A DNA stretch of 64,000 bases from CBDCWO01 sp965223405 (GCA_965223405.1 CBDCWO010000006.1:3906001-3970000); one strand, 5' to 3'; counted from the first letter of the stretch, positions 35,833 through 44,201 are shown. The notes: generated from the sequence alone by a model not told the origin. Program-made: numbers and translations.

Positions 35833-36105
35833 ATGGAGGTGGAGGGAATGCAGATGGGAATATGGCCTTATGAAGGACAAATGGTAACAGGTATCATAAT
35901 TCAGGCAGACGGAAACAAGCCCTCAGCAGACGGAGTAACAATATATTTGAATGCAGGCGAAAATCTCCAAATAGTACTTAATAGAGTAAAGAAAAATGGC
36001 GGGCAAATAATAGTGCCTAAAACAGCTCATGCGGACGAAAGTGGATATTTTGCTCTATTCATTGACTCTGAAGGAAACAAGATGGCTCTTAACTCTCCAA
36101 ACTAA
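35833..36105 (+). pseudogene. N-terminally truncated VOC (glyoxalase-like) protein
   Basis: A 90-residue frame that starts inside the first half-module of a VOC protein (MEVEGMQMGIWPYEGQMVTG) and is then complete through NAGENLQIVLNRVKKNGGQIIVPKT and the end ALFIDSEGNKMALNSPN. The usual opening of about 35 residues, with F-Y-x-x-x-F-G, is not present upstream in any frame I could read. This is a truncated or inactivated gene. The 300 bp before it hold no other gene. Confidence 0.65.
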
Positions 36106-36503
36106 GGTAAAAAAATAAACAAGCGAAAGTACAACTTTGTATAAAAGCAATAGCGGTTTGGGGGCAAACTCGAACCGTTTTTGCGTCATATTTGGTTGAA
36201 GCCGGAATCTCTAGTAAACACAATTGAATATTTTCTGGAGCGGATTAAAGGTGAATGGCCATAATCGCATCTGCCAACCCAGGGCCATGTGACCACATCG
36301 CTCGTTAAAGGATTTCCAAAGAGCTCCTCCTCGGGAATAAATAGCGAAAATGTTTTAATTTGTATCGAAGCACTGGTGAATGAATTGAAACCGTTGACTG
36401 AAAGTTGATTAAGGCAAATAATGAATAGAGACATGAGGGCGATCATAACTGGCAAGAGCCAGCTACCCTGCTTAGCCCAAATTGACCATTAACATCAATT
36501 AAT
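36106..36503. other. Non-coding gap
   Basis: I see no gene or clear regulatory motif here. It probably contains the promoter of the Crp-type regulator at 36504. Confidence 0.4.
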
Positions 36504-37094
36504 ATGAAAGAGAAAATAAATAAGATTATTAACCTAATTCTTCCGGAAATGTCTCTATCAAATAGAGATAAAATAATTTCGCTCTGTTCCGTTGTTGACC
36601 TTAAAGGTTCCTCCACTTTTATTCAAAAAAATCAACGCTGTAAATTTGAATACTTTGTTCTGGAAGGGGTTGTACGAAGTTATTTATCCAATCAGGAAGG
36701 TGATCTAATGAGCATTTCTTTCTTTGATGAAAATAAAATAATCACCCCATTTGTCGTTCGTACCCAGGATAATCGTTCCCTTTTGTGCTTTGAGAATATT
36801 ACACCTTGCAAACTGGCAAAAATGTCTGCTGAAGATTTTGGAAAGCTTATTTCAGAAAATGAAGAGATCAGACGTTTTGCGAATAAAGTTTTACGACTCG
36901 AGTTGATCAATAAAACTAAGAAGGAGGTCCAGTTCATTTCCAATGATGCTTCCCAAAGACTGGCTCAGTTTAGGAAAGATTTTAATATGCTTGAAAATAG
37001 GATTCCTCATAATATGATCGCTACGTATTTAGGCATTTCACCAGTCACATTAAGCAGACTTAGAAAACAATTATCACTTATTAACAAATGTTAA
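36504..37094 (+). CDS. Crp/Fnr-family transcriptional regulator
   Basis: A 196-residue protein with the cNMP-binding-like beta-roll (about 20-120: FEYFVLEGVVRSYLSNQEGDLMSISFFDENK) and a C-terminal winged helix (SNDASQRLAQFRKDF, then IPHNMIATYLGISPVTLSRLRKQ). It is a paralog of the regulator at 20764. It precedes a beta-lactamase-fold gene by 34 bp on the same strand and probably regulates that pair of genes. Confidence 0.87.
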   Translation: MKEKINKIINLILPEMSLSNRDKIISLCSVVDLKGSSTFIQKNQRCKFEYFVLEGVVRSYLSNQEGDLMSISFFDENKIITPFVVRTQDNRSLLCFENITPCKLAKMSAEDFGKLISENEEIRRFANKVLRLELINKTKKEVQFISNDASQRLAQFRKDFNMLENRIPHNMIATYLGISPVTLSRLRKQLSLINKC

Positions 37095-37128
37095 TGGTAC
37101 TCATAGGCAAGTCTTTTAGATTTGTTTA

Positions 37129-38256
37129 ATGAATTCAAAAGCATTCCGATTCATAATTATTTTTTGTTTAAGTGTATTAGACATGACTGCCATGGCACAA
37201 GAAAATTCGTATTCCCAAAATATAGTTTTAAAATACCACCCTTGCCCTGGCTATAATTACCTCTTTTTTAATAAAGACTCGATCCTATACGAAGACATTT
37301 ATGGAGTTCAAAGTATTGAGCAAAATCAAGCTGTAAATGACAGCACTAGTTTTCATGCATTCTCTACAACCAAAACATTTACAGCGGTTGCCATTATTCA
37401 ACTTGTAGAACAGGGCCTTATTAACCTAAACGATCCGATTACAAAGTATCTGCCGGAATATTCATTTTCCAAGGTCATTTTAATAAAACATTTGCTTTGT
37501 CATCAATCAGGGTTAGCCAATCCAATTCCATTAAAATGGACACATTCCGAAGATGAACATGACCATTTCAGCTACCAGCATTTCTGTGACACATTAATAT
37601 CAAAATATCTGAAACTAAAACGGAAACCAGGCCGTAAATACTCATACTCGAATTTAAATTACCTTGTATTAGGAAGGCTAATTGAAGTTGTATCTGGTAA
37701 AAGTTACCCATCGCATATAAATGATGCTATTCTCAAACTACTCTCAAATGAAAATTTTATCGGATTTAAACTACCGGATACAAACCACTCCTCTGGATAT
37801 CATGCCAACTCCTGGTTTCAAAAACTGTTATTGGGTCTACTCCTTGACCAAAATAAAAGTATGTACCCTGTGAATGAGAAATGGAATGGGTTTAATCCAT
37901 TTTATGTCAATGGAGTGGCATATGGCGGTCTTTTTGCATCGCCTAAAGCGATGATGGCATTTTGCCAAGCATTATTGGGTGATAGCGACCTCTTATTATC
38001 CAGAAGCTCAATTCAAACGATGCTCACGGAACAGTTAACTTCGAAAGGCAAATCGACAAAAATGACTTTGGGTTGGTTTAGCGGAAAATTTGACAATCAC
38101 GAATATTACTGCCATGCCGGTGGTGGAGGTGGTTATTATACCGAAATACGAATCTACCCAAAGCTAGGAGTTGGAAGTGTAATAATGATGAACAGTTCAG
38201 GAATGAAAGATGAACGCCTATTAGATCAATTGGATAAAAAACTAGTTAATAAATGA
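37129..38256 (+). CDS. Secreted class C beta-lactamase-fold serine hydrolase
   Basis: A 375-residue protein with a Sec signal ending near MTAMAQE. Ser79-Thr-Thr-Lys82 is the S-x-x-K motif. KYSYSNLNYLVLG provides Y-x-N, and HAGGGGGYYTE replaces the K-T-G box. LIKHLLCHQSGL is the family segment after the first motif. Its stop overlaps the ATG of the next gene (ATGA at 38253-38256), so it is coupled to a membrane protein. Confidence 0.87.
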   Translation: MNSKAFRFIIIFCLSVLDMTAMAQENSYSQNIVLKYHPCPGYNYLFFNKDSILYEDIYGVQSIEQNQAVNDSTSFHAFSTTKTFTAVAIIQLVEQGLINLNDPITKYLPEYSFSKVILIKHLLCHQSGLANPIPLKWTHSEDEHDHFSYQHFCDTLISKYLKLKRKPGRKYSYSNLNYLVLGRLIEVVSGKSYPSHINDAILKLLSNENFIGFKLPDTNHSSGYHANSWFQKLLLGLLLDQNKSMYPVNEKWNGFNPFYVNGVAYGGLFASPKAMMAFCQALLGDSDLLLSRSSIQTMLTEQLTSKGKSTKMTLGWFSGKFDNHEYYCHAGGGGGYYTEIRIYPKLGVGSVIMMNSSGMKDERLLDQLDKKLVNK

Positions 38257-38882
38257 TAATGAACACGGGAAGTATAAATAACCTAGGTGGGATATTCCCT
38301 ATACTAACAGCCACATTGATGCTCCTGTTCTGGACATTATTTGCAGTACTCCTCCCGATGACCGAACCATACATTAATTGGGTACAAAATCAATATTGGG
38401 TCTCGATAAACAGCATAGGATTTGCAGGATCTTTATTTGGTTTATTTGCCCTCCTGGCGATCTTTTCTCATATACAGACAAAGGGAATACTTGAATACAT
38501 AGGGTTAGGAGTCGGTATAGCTGGTATTGCCGTTATGACTAGTCTGTTATTCTTTGAAGCTTTTATTTTGAAAGGTATTGCTCAAGAACAACCCGAATTA
38601 ATTGTTCTAAATTCAGGATTTTATCTCTTTCCTCCTTTTAAAATTATGAGTTTGGTAGGAGGTATTTGTTTTAGTAGCGGTATTATTATACTAGGCATTA
38701 AAATGATTAAAGTGAACACTTTCAAAAAATGGAAAATTATTATATTAATCATAGGTTGCCCGTTGTTTGTTATTGTTGCAGTCCCTGGAATCATACGTCT
38801 GCTAGGTGTATTTCTATATGTTGTTGCATTTCTATTCATTGGAATTGAAATATTAAAAAGGAAAGATGCTAACCTTAACTAA
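38253..38882 (+). CDS. Integral membrane protein of unknown family, coupled to the serine hydrolase
   Basis: A 209-residue product with six predicted membrane helices (about 15-36, 49-70, 80-104, 123-145, 160-178, 182-202) and a basic C-terminus (LKRKDANLN). Start is ATG 38253 inside the ATGA overlap, or ATG 38259 two codons later. No family was recognised; the layout recalls small DUF-type membrane proteins. The coupling suggests a joint envelope function with the hydrolase. Confidence 0.6.
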   Translation: MIMNTGSINNLGGIFPILTATLMLLFWTLFAVLLPMTEPYINWVQNQYWVSINSIGFAGSLFGLFALLAIFSHIQTKGILEYIGLGVGIAGIAVMTSLLFFEAFILKGIAQEQPELIVLNSGFYLFPPFKIMSLVGGICFSSGIIILGIKMIKVNTFKKWKIIILIIGCPLFVIVAVPGIIRLLGVFLYVVAFLFIGIEILKRKDANLN

Positions 38883-39038
38883 ACTGCCTAAAACGTAGTT
38901 GGGCTGAGCGTTGTGTGCAAGTGGAGAAAATGGATAATGACAAAAAAATGGGTAAATCATATGGAACCCATCTTAAAGAACTTACCTACGGAGCCCATAG
39001 TCGCTAATAGAAACATTATCACTGATTAAGGGGAATTT

Positions 39039-39046
39039 TATCTTTG
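39039..39046 (+). promoter_or_regulatory. Candidate Bacteroidota -7 box (TATCTTTG)
   Basis: TATCTTTG matches the Bacteroidota sigma pattern TAnnTTTG exactly. The corresponding -33 region 19 nt upstream reads TTAT rather than TTTG, so the match is partial. It would drive a transcript beginning near 39053 through repeat A copy 5 into the methyltransferase-like gene. Confidence 0.35.
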
Positions 39047-39091
39047 CAACATCCAATAAATTTGAGGACACAATATCAGAGAGACCATGAG

Positions 39092-39222
39092 TACTGATTC
39101 ACATATAACTGAAAAATTAGGTCAAAGCTTGGCAACTGTCTGGATAATTAAGATATTGAAGAGTAAATCAGTCTGAATTATCTGTACATCCGGACCGGTT
39201 GTCCGGAAAGCAAGATGTTAGA
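39092..39222 (+). repeat. Interspersed repeat A, copy 5
   Basis: A diverged copy with CACATATAAC, CAAAGCTTGGCAAC and the hairpin TCCGGA-(7 nt)-TCCGGA, ending in GCAAGATGTTAGATAT. It lies 12-15 bp before a small ORF with a signal-like sequence and 130 bp before the methyltransferase-like gene. Confidence 0.65.
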
Positions 39223-39234
39223 TATATTAATGAT

Positions 39235-39324
39235 ATGATTAGATCTGCTTTTTGTGGAATACTCTTCCTACTTTTCTCTATTAGTTCTGGATTATCATTT
39301 ATTCAGAACGAAGTAGGTAGTTAG
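39235..39324 (+). CDS. Possible 29-residue signal-like peptide ORF
   Basis: MIRSAFCGILFLLFSISSGLS followed by eight residues and a TAG. It looks like a signal peptide cut off from its mature domain. It could be a gene remnant or a chance ORF. No ribosome binding site is visible. Confidence 0.25.
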   Translation: MIRSAFCGILFLLFSISSGLSFIQNEVGS

Positions 39325-39351
39325 GATGAACAAAAGGATGAAACCGAAGAA

Positions 39352-39936
39352 ATGATCCTATTTGCATACCTAATTGTTTATTTTCTACTTGTCTTTGTAG
39401 TAAGGTCTGTTTTGTTATGGAAGAAGACAGGAATTAATCCATTGACCTTTAACAAAACGGATGACGCGCATGGTTTTAATGGCAAAGTATTTACGGCAGT
39501 TTCATGTTTAGAATTGATGGTAGTTGGACTCTATGCCTTCAAAAATGACTGGTATGCATATCTGCTTCCTTTTTGGTATTTGGAAAATCAAACTTTACAA
39601 AAAATTGGCTGGGGGTTTCTAATTCTCTCGTTAATTGTGGTTTGGATTGCACAAACTCAAATGGCAAATTCATGGAGAATCGGAATTGATGAAAATAACA
39701 AAACTAAATTGGTAACGAACGGAATGTTCTCAGTATCAAGAAATCCAATTTTTCTTGGAATATTGATAGCGAATATCGGATTGTTTCTGGTAATTCCAAA
39801 CGCATTTACTTTATTGATAATCTCATTATCTACAATTAGCATAAATACCCAAATCAGATTAGAAGAAGATTTTTTAAAACGAGAATTTGGAAATGATTAT
39901 GTAGAGTATACCAAAAAGGTGAGAAGGTGGATTTAA
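39352..39936 (+). CDS. Isoprenylcysteine methyltransferase-like membrane protein
   Basis: A 194-residue protein with four to five membrane helices and the ICMT/PEMT C-terminal signature: SWRIGIDENNKTKLVTNGMFSVSRNPIFLGI (SAM-binding Arg-Asn-Pro) and the ending LEEDFLKREFGNDYVEYTKKVRRWI (Glu and Tyr of the cofactor site). Bacterial members methylate unknown small or lipid substrates. Start is the ATG at 39352. An ATG at 39326 in another frame stops at once. It stands after repeat A copy 5. Confidence 0.8.
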   Translation: MILFAYLIVYFLLVFVVRSVLLWKKTGINPLTFNKTDDAHGFNGKVFTAVSCLELMVVGLYAFKNDWYAYLLPFWYLENQTLQKIGWGFLILSLIVVWIAQTQMANSWRIGIDENNKTKLVTNGMFSVSRNPIFLGILIANIGLFLVIPNAFTLLIISLSTISINTQIRLEEDFLKREFGNDYVEYTKKVRRWI

Positions 39937-40438
39937 AAATATGTATAAAAAGAAAACGGGCTTTGATAAATAGGGCTTCAATCGGGCCAACGGACTGAAG
40001 TCCCTGCCTGTGCATGCTCCGACGTTGACCGCGTATCGCCCAAAGCTTTAGCGGTGGAACAGGCTCTTGTGCAAGCTTCCATAAAAGACTTTGAAAGGGG
40101 GGTTAGGCAGACACCTAGGCACTTGGAAAAAGCAAAACGAAGAGATTAACTTAATAAGGAAATGATGAGATCTTCTGGACTGCGATAGGAAAGGATCTTG
40201 ATATATTCCTGGGGTGAATACGAATGATACGATTGTAAGAAAGACTACTATTCATTCTCCGAATAGCAAAAAAGTGATGACCAACTGGCAAAAACGTCTC
40301 CTAAACAATGTAAATCCACCAAAAAGTTGATGCACGAAAGTCAAAACCTAGATTCTCGACAATAAGTTAGTCCCCAGAGCAGCAAAAAGAGAAGTTGGTG
40401 TTATTATAAAGAGAAAATCAATTAGCCTTTTCTTGGTT
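39937..40438. other. Non-coding gap, GC-richer inset
   Basis: No gene was recognised. A stretch at 39965-40075 is GC-richer than its surroundings and contains an AAGCTTTAGCGG core like that at 31088. The remainder is AT-rich with many stops on both strands. Confidence 0.4.
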
Positions 40439-40541
40439 TGGGATCATGTCGGAAATGTCCAACTGAAATCTCTGACCTAATCTGCTAAATGCCGATGGTA
40501 TTGATTATTTTCAGGGAGGATTAGGAATCAGAGATTCCTTT
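40439..40541 (+). repeat. Interspersed repeat B, copy 2 (hairpin element)
   Basis: About 103 bp. The arms AATCTCTGA/TCAGAGATT (9 bp) and CCTAATC/GATTAGG (7 bp) form a 16-bp stem with a 2-nt bulge around a loop that contains GGTATTGATTATTTTC. The arms differ from copy 1 while the loop is conserved. It ends 31 bp before the gene at 40572. Confidence 0.72.
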
Positions 40542-40571
40542 ACGCAATACACCATATGAGTAAATGAAAGT

Positions 40572-40910
40572 ATGAATAAGGAAAATAAGCTTCTCACGAT
40601 TAAGTTAATTCATACTCTTATTTGGGTGATCCTTGTTGCGGTAATTGGTTACATTGTGTATTCCGGAGTTATGGACACCATTACAACTTATACATGGGTT
40701 GGTATTGGTTTAATAATAACTGAAGGATTAGTTCTCTTTCTCTTCAAAATGTCCTGCCCACTTACGGTCGTGGCGCGAAACTTTTCAGATTCTAAAAAAG
40801 ATAACTTTGATATTTTCTTACCCAATTGGTTGGCTAAGTATAACAAACTAATTTTCACCTCCTTTTTTGTGGTTGGACTCATCATTGTAGTGTATAGGAC
40901 GCTGACTTGA
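40572..40910 (+). CDS. Small three-helix membrane protein
   Basis: A 112-residue protein with three membrane helices (about 10-32, 38-58, 88-109) separated by a conserved-looking loop MSCPLTVVARNFSDSKKDNFDIFLPNW. The loop pattern is similar to small DUF2784-like membrane proteins with a Cys-Pro-Leu-Thr motif, but I cannot confirm the family. It is preceded by repeat B copy 2 and followed by a 390-bp gap with a terminator-like hairpin. Confidence 0.6.
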   Translation: MNKENKLLTIKLIHTLIWVILVAVIGYIVYSGVMDTITTYTWVGIGLIITEGLVLFLFKMSCPLTVVARNFSDSKKDNFDIFLPNWLAKYNKLIFTSFFVVGLIIVVYRTLT

Positions 40911-41111
40911 TCCTGACAATAGATACAGTGCTTAAAAATAAAGGCGACAATTGTGGCGATCACTTGCGCTCAAAGCTTCAAATATTTAACCCGAATTATG
41001 CGTTGGGATTTCGACGTGAGAGACAAAAGGCCAACTTGCCTTCCTTTAGTATTGTAATTGATAATATATTATCATATTACTATTATCACTATATGTTTCT
41101 TTTTGCTACTT

Positions 41112-41140
41112 TTTCTTTGTTGAATTAACAAAGAAATTTT
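41112..41140 (+). terminator. Intrinsic terminator-like hairpin
   Basis: A perfect 10-bp stem TTTCTTTGTT/AACAAAGAAA with loop GAATT is followed by TTTT. It lies about 200 bp after the gene at 40572 and just before the IS110 remnant. The stem is AT-rich, so strength is uncertain. Confidence 0.45.
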
Positions 41141-41300
41141 AGTAACTTAAAAAATAGTGGAGGTGAACTATCCGCCTGCCTAAGTATATATGACTTATTA
41201 GCCGAATTAGTCCTCCGCTGTTTTAGATTAAGCACCATGTAGAAATTTAGGTTTTCAGGCCTACTAAAGGTGATCGTGTTAATCCTTAAAAATTATTCAA
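41141..41300 (+). other. 5' non-coding region of the IS110 remnant (possible bridge RNA site)
   Basis: A 160-bp stretch upstream of the IS110 transposase start with stem-forming parts (GGAGGTGAACTATCCGCC, AGTCCTCCGCTG). In the IS110 group of elements a structured guide RNA is encoded upstream of the transposase. Whether this region encodes one is inferred from position only. Confidence 0.25.
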
Positions 41301-42012
41301 ATGTATACATTATTTATTGGTTCGGACATGTCAAAACATATTTATGACGTTTCTTATTATTCAGAAGATCGCCCGGTATATCTAGGCCAGTATTCCAACG
41401 AAATAGATGGATTCAAGAAAATGGTAAAAGATCTTATGACGATTACAAAAATACATAAACCCTCTTGGTTTGTTTGTTTTGAAAATACCGGAGTTTATTC
41501 AAAGGCATTTTTTGAATGGCTTGTATCTCAACAAATACCATGTTTAGAAGAAAACGCATTACAAATATCCAAGTCACGAGGAATACGTAGAGGTAGAAAT
41601 GATAAGACAGACTCTAAAGACATCTGTAGATATGCCTATGAAAAAAGAGATTCTATAAAAGCAAAAACATTGCCTAACCCCCTGATTGCCAAGTTAAAAA
41701 AAACTCTTGTCCAGGCGTAATCTCCTGGTCAGGCAAAAACAATCATTATCCGTATCCTTGAAAGAACAAAAGGAGGTATTGGATCCTGAATTATTCAAAA
41801 TCATGAATGATCAGAACAACCAATTATTAGAAATGTATACTGAACAGATCAAGGAGTTGAAACAAATGATTGAAGATGCCATGGCGGATGATGAAGAAAT
41901 GAAAACAAATTATGAATTAGCCAAATCAGTAGTAGGACTTGGACCGGTAATTTCAGCTTATATGATCGCAATTATTCTAATGCATAATTCTGGTTTAACA
42001 AAAGTCCAATAA
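41301..42012 (+). pseudogene. IS110-family transposase remnant
   Basis: The first part (41301-41720) holds the RuvC-like DEDD domain with FIGSDMSKHIYDVS (first Asp), FVCFENTGVYSKAF (Glu) and NDKTDSKDICRYAYE (final Asp pair). The frame then shifts in an eight-A run at 41695-41703. The continuation (41707-42012, SRRNLLVRQKQSLSVSLKEQ...) is the coiled linker and the opening of the Tnp_20 domain (SVVGLGPVISAYMIAIIL). It ends at TAA after KVQ, so most of the Tnp_20 domain with its catalytic Ser is missing. The element is inactive by itself. Confidence 0.85.
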
Positions 42013-42044
42013 TGAGCCCTAGTCTGCCCTGGCAGATAGATCTT

Positions 42045-42080
42045 CCATAGGTTTCCACAGGCAGATAAATTGAACGAAGC
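42045..42080 (+). repeat. Short repeat C, copy 2
   Basis: It carries ATCTTCC upstream and the 20-mer GCAGATAAATTGAACGAAGC (42061-42080), one base different from 17423-17442. It lies between the IS110 truncation point and the hairpin at 42085. Confidence 0.45.
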
Positions 42081-42084
42081 ACTA

Positions 42085-42143
42085 GTGAGTCCACTCTGAA
42101 AACTGTCATTTTTGGATTTGCAGAGTTTTCGGAGTAGACTCAC
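42085..42143. repeat. 59-bp near-perfect inverted repeat flanked by TA
   Basis: Arms GTGAGTCCACTCTGAAAACT and AGTTTTCGGAGTAGACTCAC pair over 20 bp with two mismatches around a 19-nt loop. TA occurs at 42083-42084 and 42144-42145. The GTG...CAC ends and TA flanks match the IS630-type MITE at 18621. It could also serve as a terminator between convergent transcripts. Confidence 0.55.
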
Positions 42144-42232
42144 TAGTCCAATGGATACAATACTTTACATACTGGGTTGAATTTAGTTTTTAAACGACTT
42201 CAATACAAACTTCCTCATCTCTACTCCTTGAA

Positions 42233-43729
42233 TTATTTAAAATTATTTGAGAAAAATGGAAACATGTGGTTTTGAATTCTCCGGCGTATATTATTCGTAT
42301 GGTCTCCTTCATATTCGGAGTAAATATGTTTAATTCCCTTTTCATGGAGTTTTCGGGAAAAAGCTCGACTTTCATCAACTAGGAAATCTTGGTAACCATG
42401 GTCCAGTGCAATATTTAGTTTTCGCCCTGAATTTTTATATTCATCGATTTGGTTAACCAACAAATGATCGATCCATTTTTTCCAAACAATTTGGTTTAAT
42501 GCTAATGTATCATTCTTTTTGGTATATAAATAATCACTATAGTATGGAGACACGTCATTTGGAACAAAGGCTAAGGCCTTTGATAGTATCAGTTTATCCC
42601 AAAGAGTATAGTTTTTTAAGGGACTCTGCTGCTCTAGTTTCTCTAGCAATTCAGGATATTTCAGTTTGGAAATTTTATCTGAAGCCAGATTTACTGAACT
42701 CATCGCATAGACTATTCCAAAAACGTTAGGATTTTTCATGGCTATTTTTAGCGCACCATAACCCCCCATAGAATGTCCTGCAATTCCTCTGTATTGTGGA
42801 TTTGCCTTGGTACGATAATTACTGTCGATAAAAGGCACAAGTTCACTGGTTATAAAATCGATCCAGTAGCCCGAAGTGCTGGAATTTGTGTACCAACTTC
42901 CTCCGAACTTATTATTGCAATCTGGCATAATGACGATCATATCCTCAATTACTCCTTTGAGAATCAAACTGTCTACTGATTTTTGGATATTGAATCCTTG
43001 GGTATGAGGGCTTTTTATCCATGAATAGGCGTCGTTACCGTAACTATGTAGTAAATATACCGTTGGGTATCTTTTCTTAACATTTCGCTCATAATCTGGG
43101 GGCGTGTACACCATGACATCTCTGGTGTTACCTTCATTAATCCTATTTAGCTTTAGGGCTTCGCTAGTAACTTGAATGGATTTTAGATCGCCACTTGTGA
43201 TTTTTCTTTGCCATTCATATGCTCTCTTTTCCTCCCACAGGCCATCATTTGAAATAGAGTATGATTTAGTTATTTGCTTTCCTGGCATGTGCACACCTCG
43301 GTGTCCAAAGTTTATCTTTTGGCCGTAGGGGGTGTAGATGACCTGCATGACTTCAAATGAATCCGTGGCTATTTTTGCCGTACTTAGTCCTTTAGCTAGA
43401 GTTCCGTCAGGTCCAATCTGGATGATAACACCCTTATTTATTTCTAAATCCCAATATTCATGAAGATCCCAAAATTTATCTGCCCTTTTACCCTCTTTTA
43501 TTCCAAATAATTCGCCATAAATTATTTTTTGACCTACTCCCCATTTCCACACGATTTCATATTCATCAAAAGGTTCTGATTCTGATTGATATTTTGCATT
43601 GTTTGCTCTCCATATTCCAACTCGTTTAGCTAGATCAGATAAAAACCATTCCGGTATATTTTTATTCTCCTGAGAAAACAATAGCGAGCTTACTATGAGC
43701 AGCAAGGATACCGAAATATTTTTTTTCAT
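42233..43729 (-). CDS. Secreted esterase with N-terminal beta domain (esterase D/feruloyl esterase-like)
   Basis: A 498-residue protein with a Sec signal (MKKNISVSLLLIVSSLLFSQ). Residues about 25-185 form a beta-rich domain (FDEYEIVWKWGVGQKIIYGELFG) of the lipocalin/DUF1579-like type. Residues about 195-498 are an alpha/beta hydrolase of the esterase D family, with VMVYTPPDYE, YPTVYLLHSYG and the nucleophile in GIAGHSMGGYGALKIA. Asp (ALDHGYQDFLVDES) and His (YEGDHTNNIRRRI) complete the triad. It probably removes ester groups from polysaccharide or plant-derived material outside the cell. It ends just after the 59-bp hairpin. Confidence 0.87.
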   Translation of the reverse strand: MKKNISVSLLLIVSSLLFSQENKNIPEWFLSDLAKRVGIWRANNAKYQSESEPFDEYEIVWKWGVGQKIIYGELFGIKEGKRADKFWDLHEYWDLEINKGVIIQIGPDGTLAKGLSTAKIATDSFEVMQVIYTPYGQKINFGHRGVHMPGKQITKSYSISNDGLWEEKRAYEWQRKITSGDLKSIQVTSEALKLNRINEGNTRDVMVYTPPDYERNVKKRYPTVYLLHSYGNDAYSWIKSPHTQGFNIQKSVDSLILKGVIEDMIVIMPDCNNKFGGSWYTNSSTSGYWIDFITSELVPFIDSNYRTKANPQYRGIAGHSMGGYGALKIAMKNPNVFGIVYAMSSVNLASDKISKLKYPELLEKLEQQSPLKNYTLWDKLILSKALAFVPNDVSPYYSDYLYTKKNDTLALNQIVWKKWIDHLLVNQIDEYKNSGRKLNIALDHGYQDFLVDESRAFSRKLHEKGIKHIYSEYEGDHTNNIRRRIQNHMFPFFSNNFK

Positions 43730-44201
43730 AAGACAAGTAAAATTGAAAGGTGACTTAATCCTATCCGTGAAAATTCATTTTTTGAGTTGATATTATTGCG
43801 CAATATTTATTAAAGTAAAATCTTGTGAATACTCAACCATTGTCGAAAATTGCTATTTTATAATTCAGCTGACAATAGACTACTCTTAACCTAGGAAAGT
43901 ACCTGGTAAAACGAAGTAGATTTTTTCCAGAAGTAAAGTCCGCGACCAGAAGACATAGGTTTGTCAGTTCCACTCGCAAAGTCGCTTTTACACTCTTGGA
44001 CCCAGGAACCGTCTGTCGCGTAATGTACGGTGCCGACCGGGTTAGGCTTTTCAACGCCAGATATTTACAATCGAACTGGGGTTTATAACCCTACACTCCT
44101 GTTAAATAAACCTAAAATTCCATCAGGAATTTTGGAAATTAGAAGAGGTAAAATATCCAGATATACCTGATTGAATATACTTACCAAGCACCGCTAAACA
44201 T
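43730..44201. other. Gap with no clear gene
   Basis: A minus-strand frame at 43833-44054 is open but has no recognised domain and no start context. I treat the stretch as non-coding or degenerate. The esterase promoter should be at its left end (43740-43800). Confidence 0.4.

Noticed and set aside
1959..38256. Three class C beta-lactamase-fold proteins as resistance genes
   Set aside because: Their third motifs are HGG, HSG and HAG rather than K-T-G and they have extra domains or membrane partners; hydrolase or peptidase roles are more likely.
16326..39222. Repeat A as integron attC sites
   Set aside because: All copies have the same orientation and precede genes, and some end in GTTAGAT-like cores, but the paired RYYYAAC box is not found at the other end, most copies lack GTTRRRY, and no integrase gene is in the window.
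40907..41128. 73-residue plus-strand ORF
   Set aside because: It overlaps the end of the 40572 gene, runs through an AT-rich gap and ends in a terminator-like hairpin; no recognisable sequence.
43833..44054. 73-residue minus-strand ORF
   Set aside because: No family, no ribosome binding site, and basic/hydrophobic composition typical of translated non-coding sequence.
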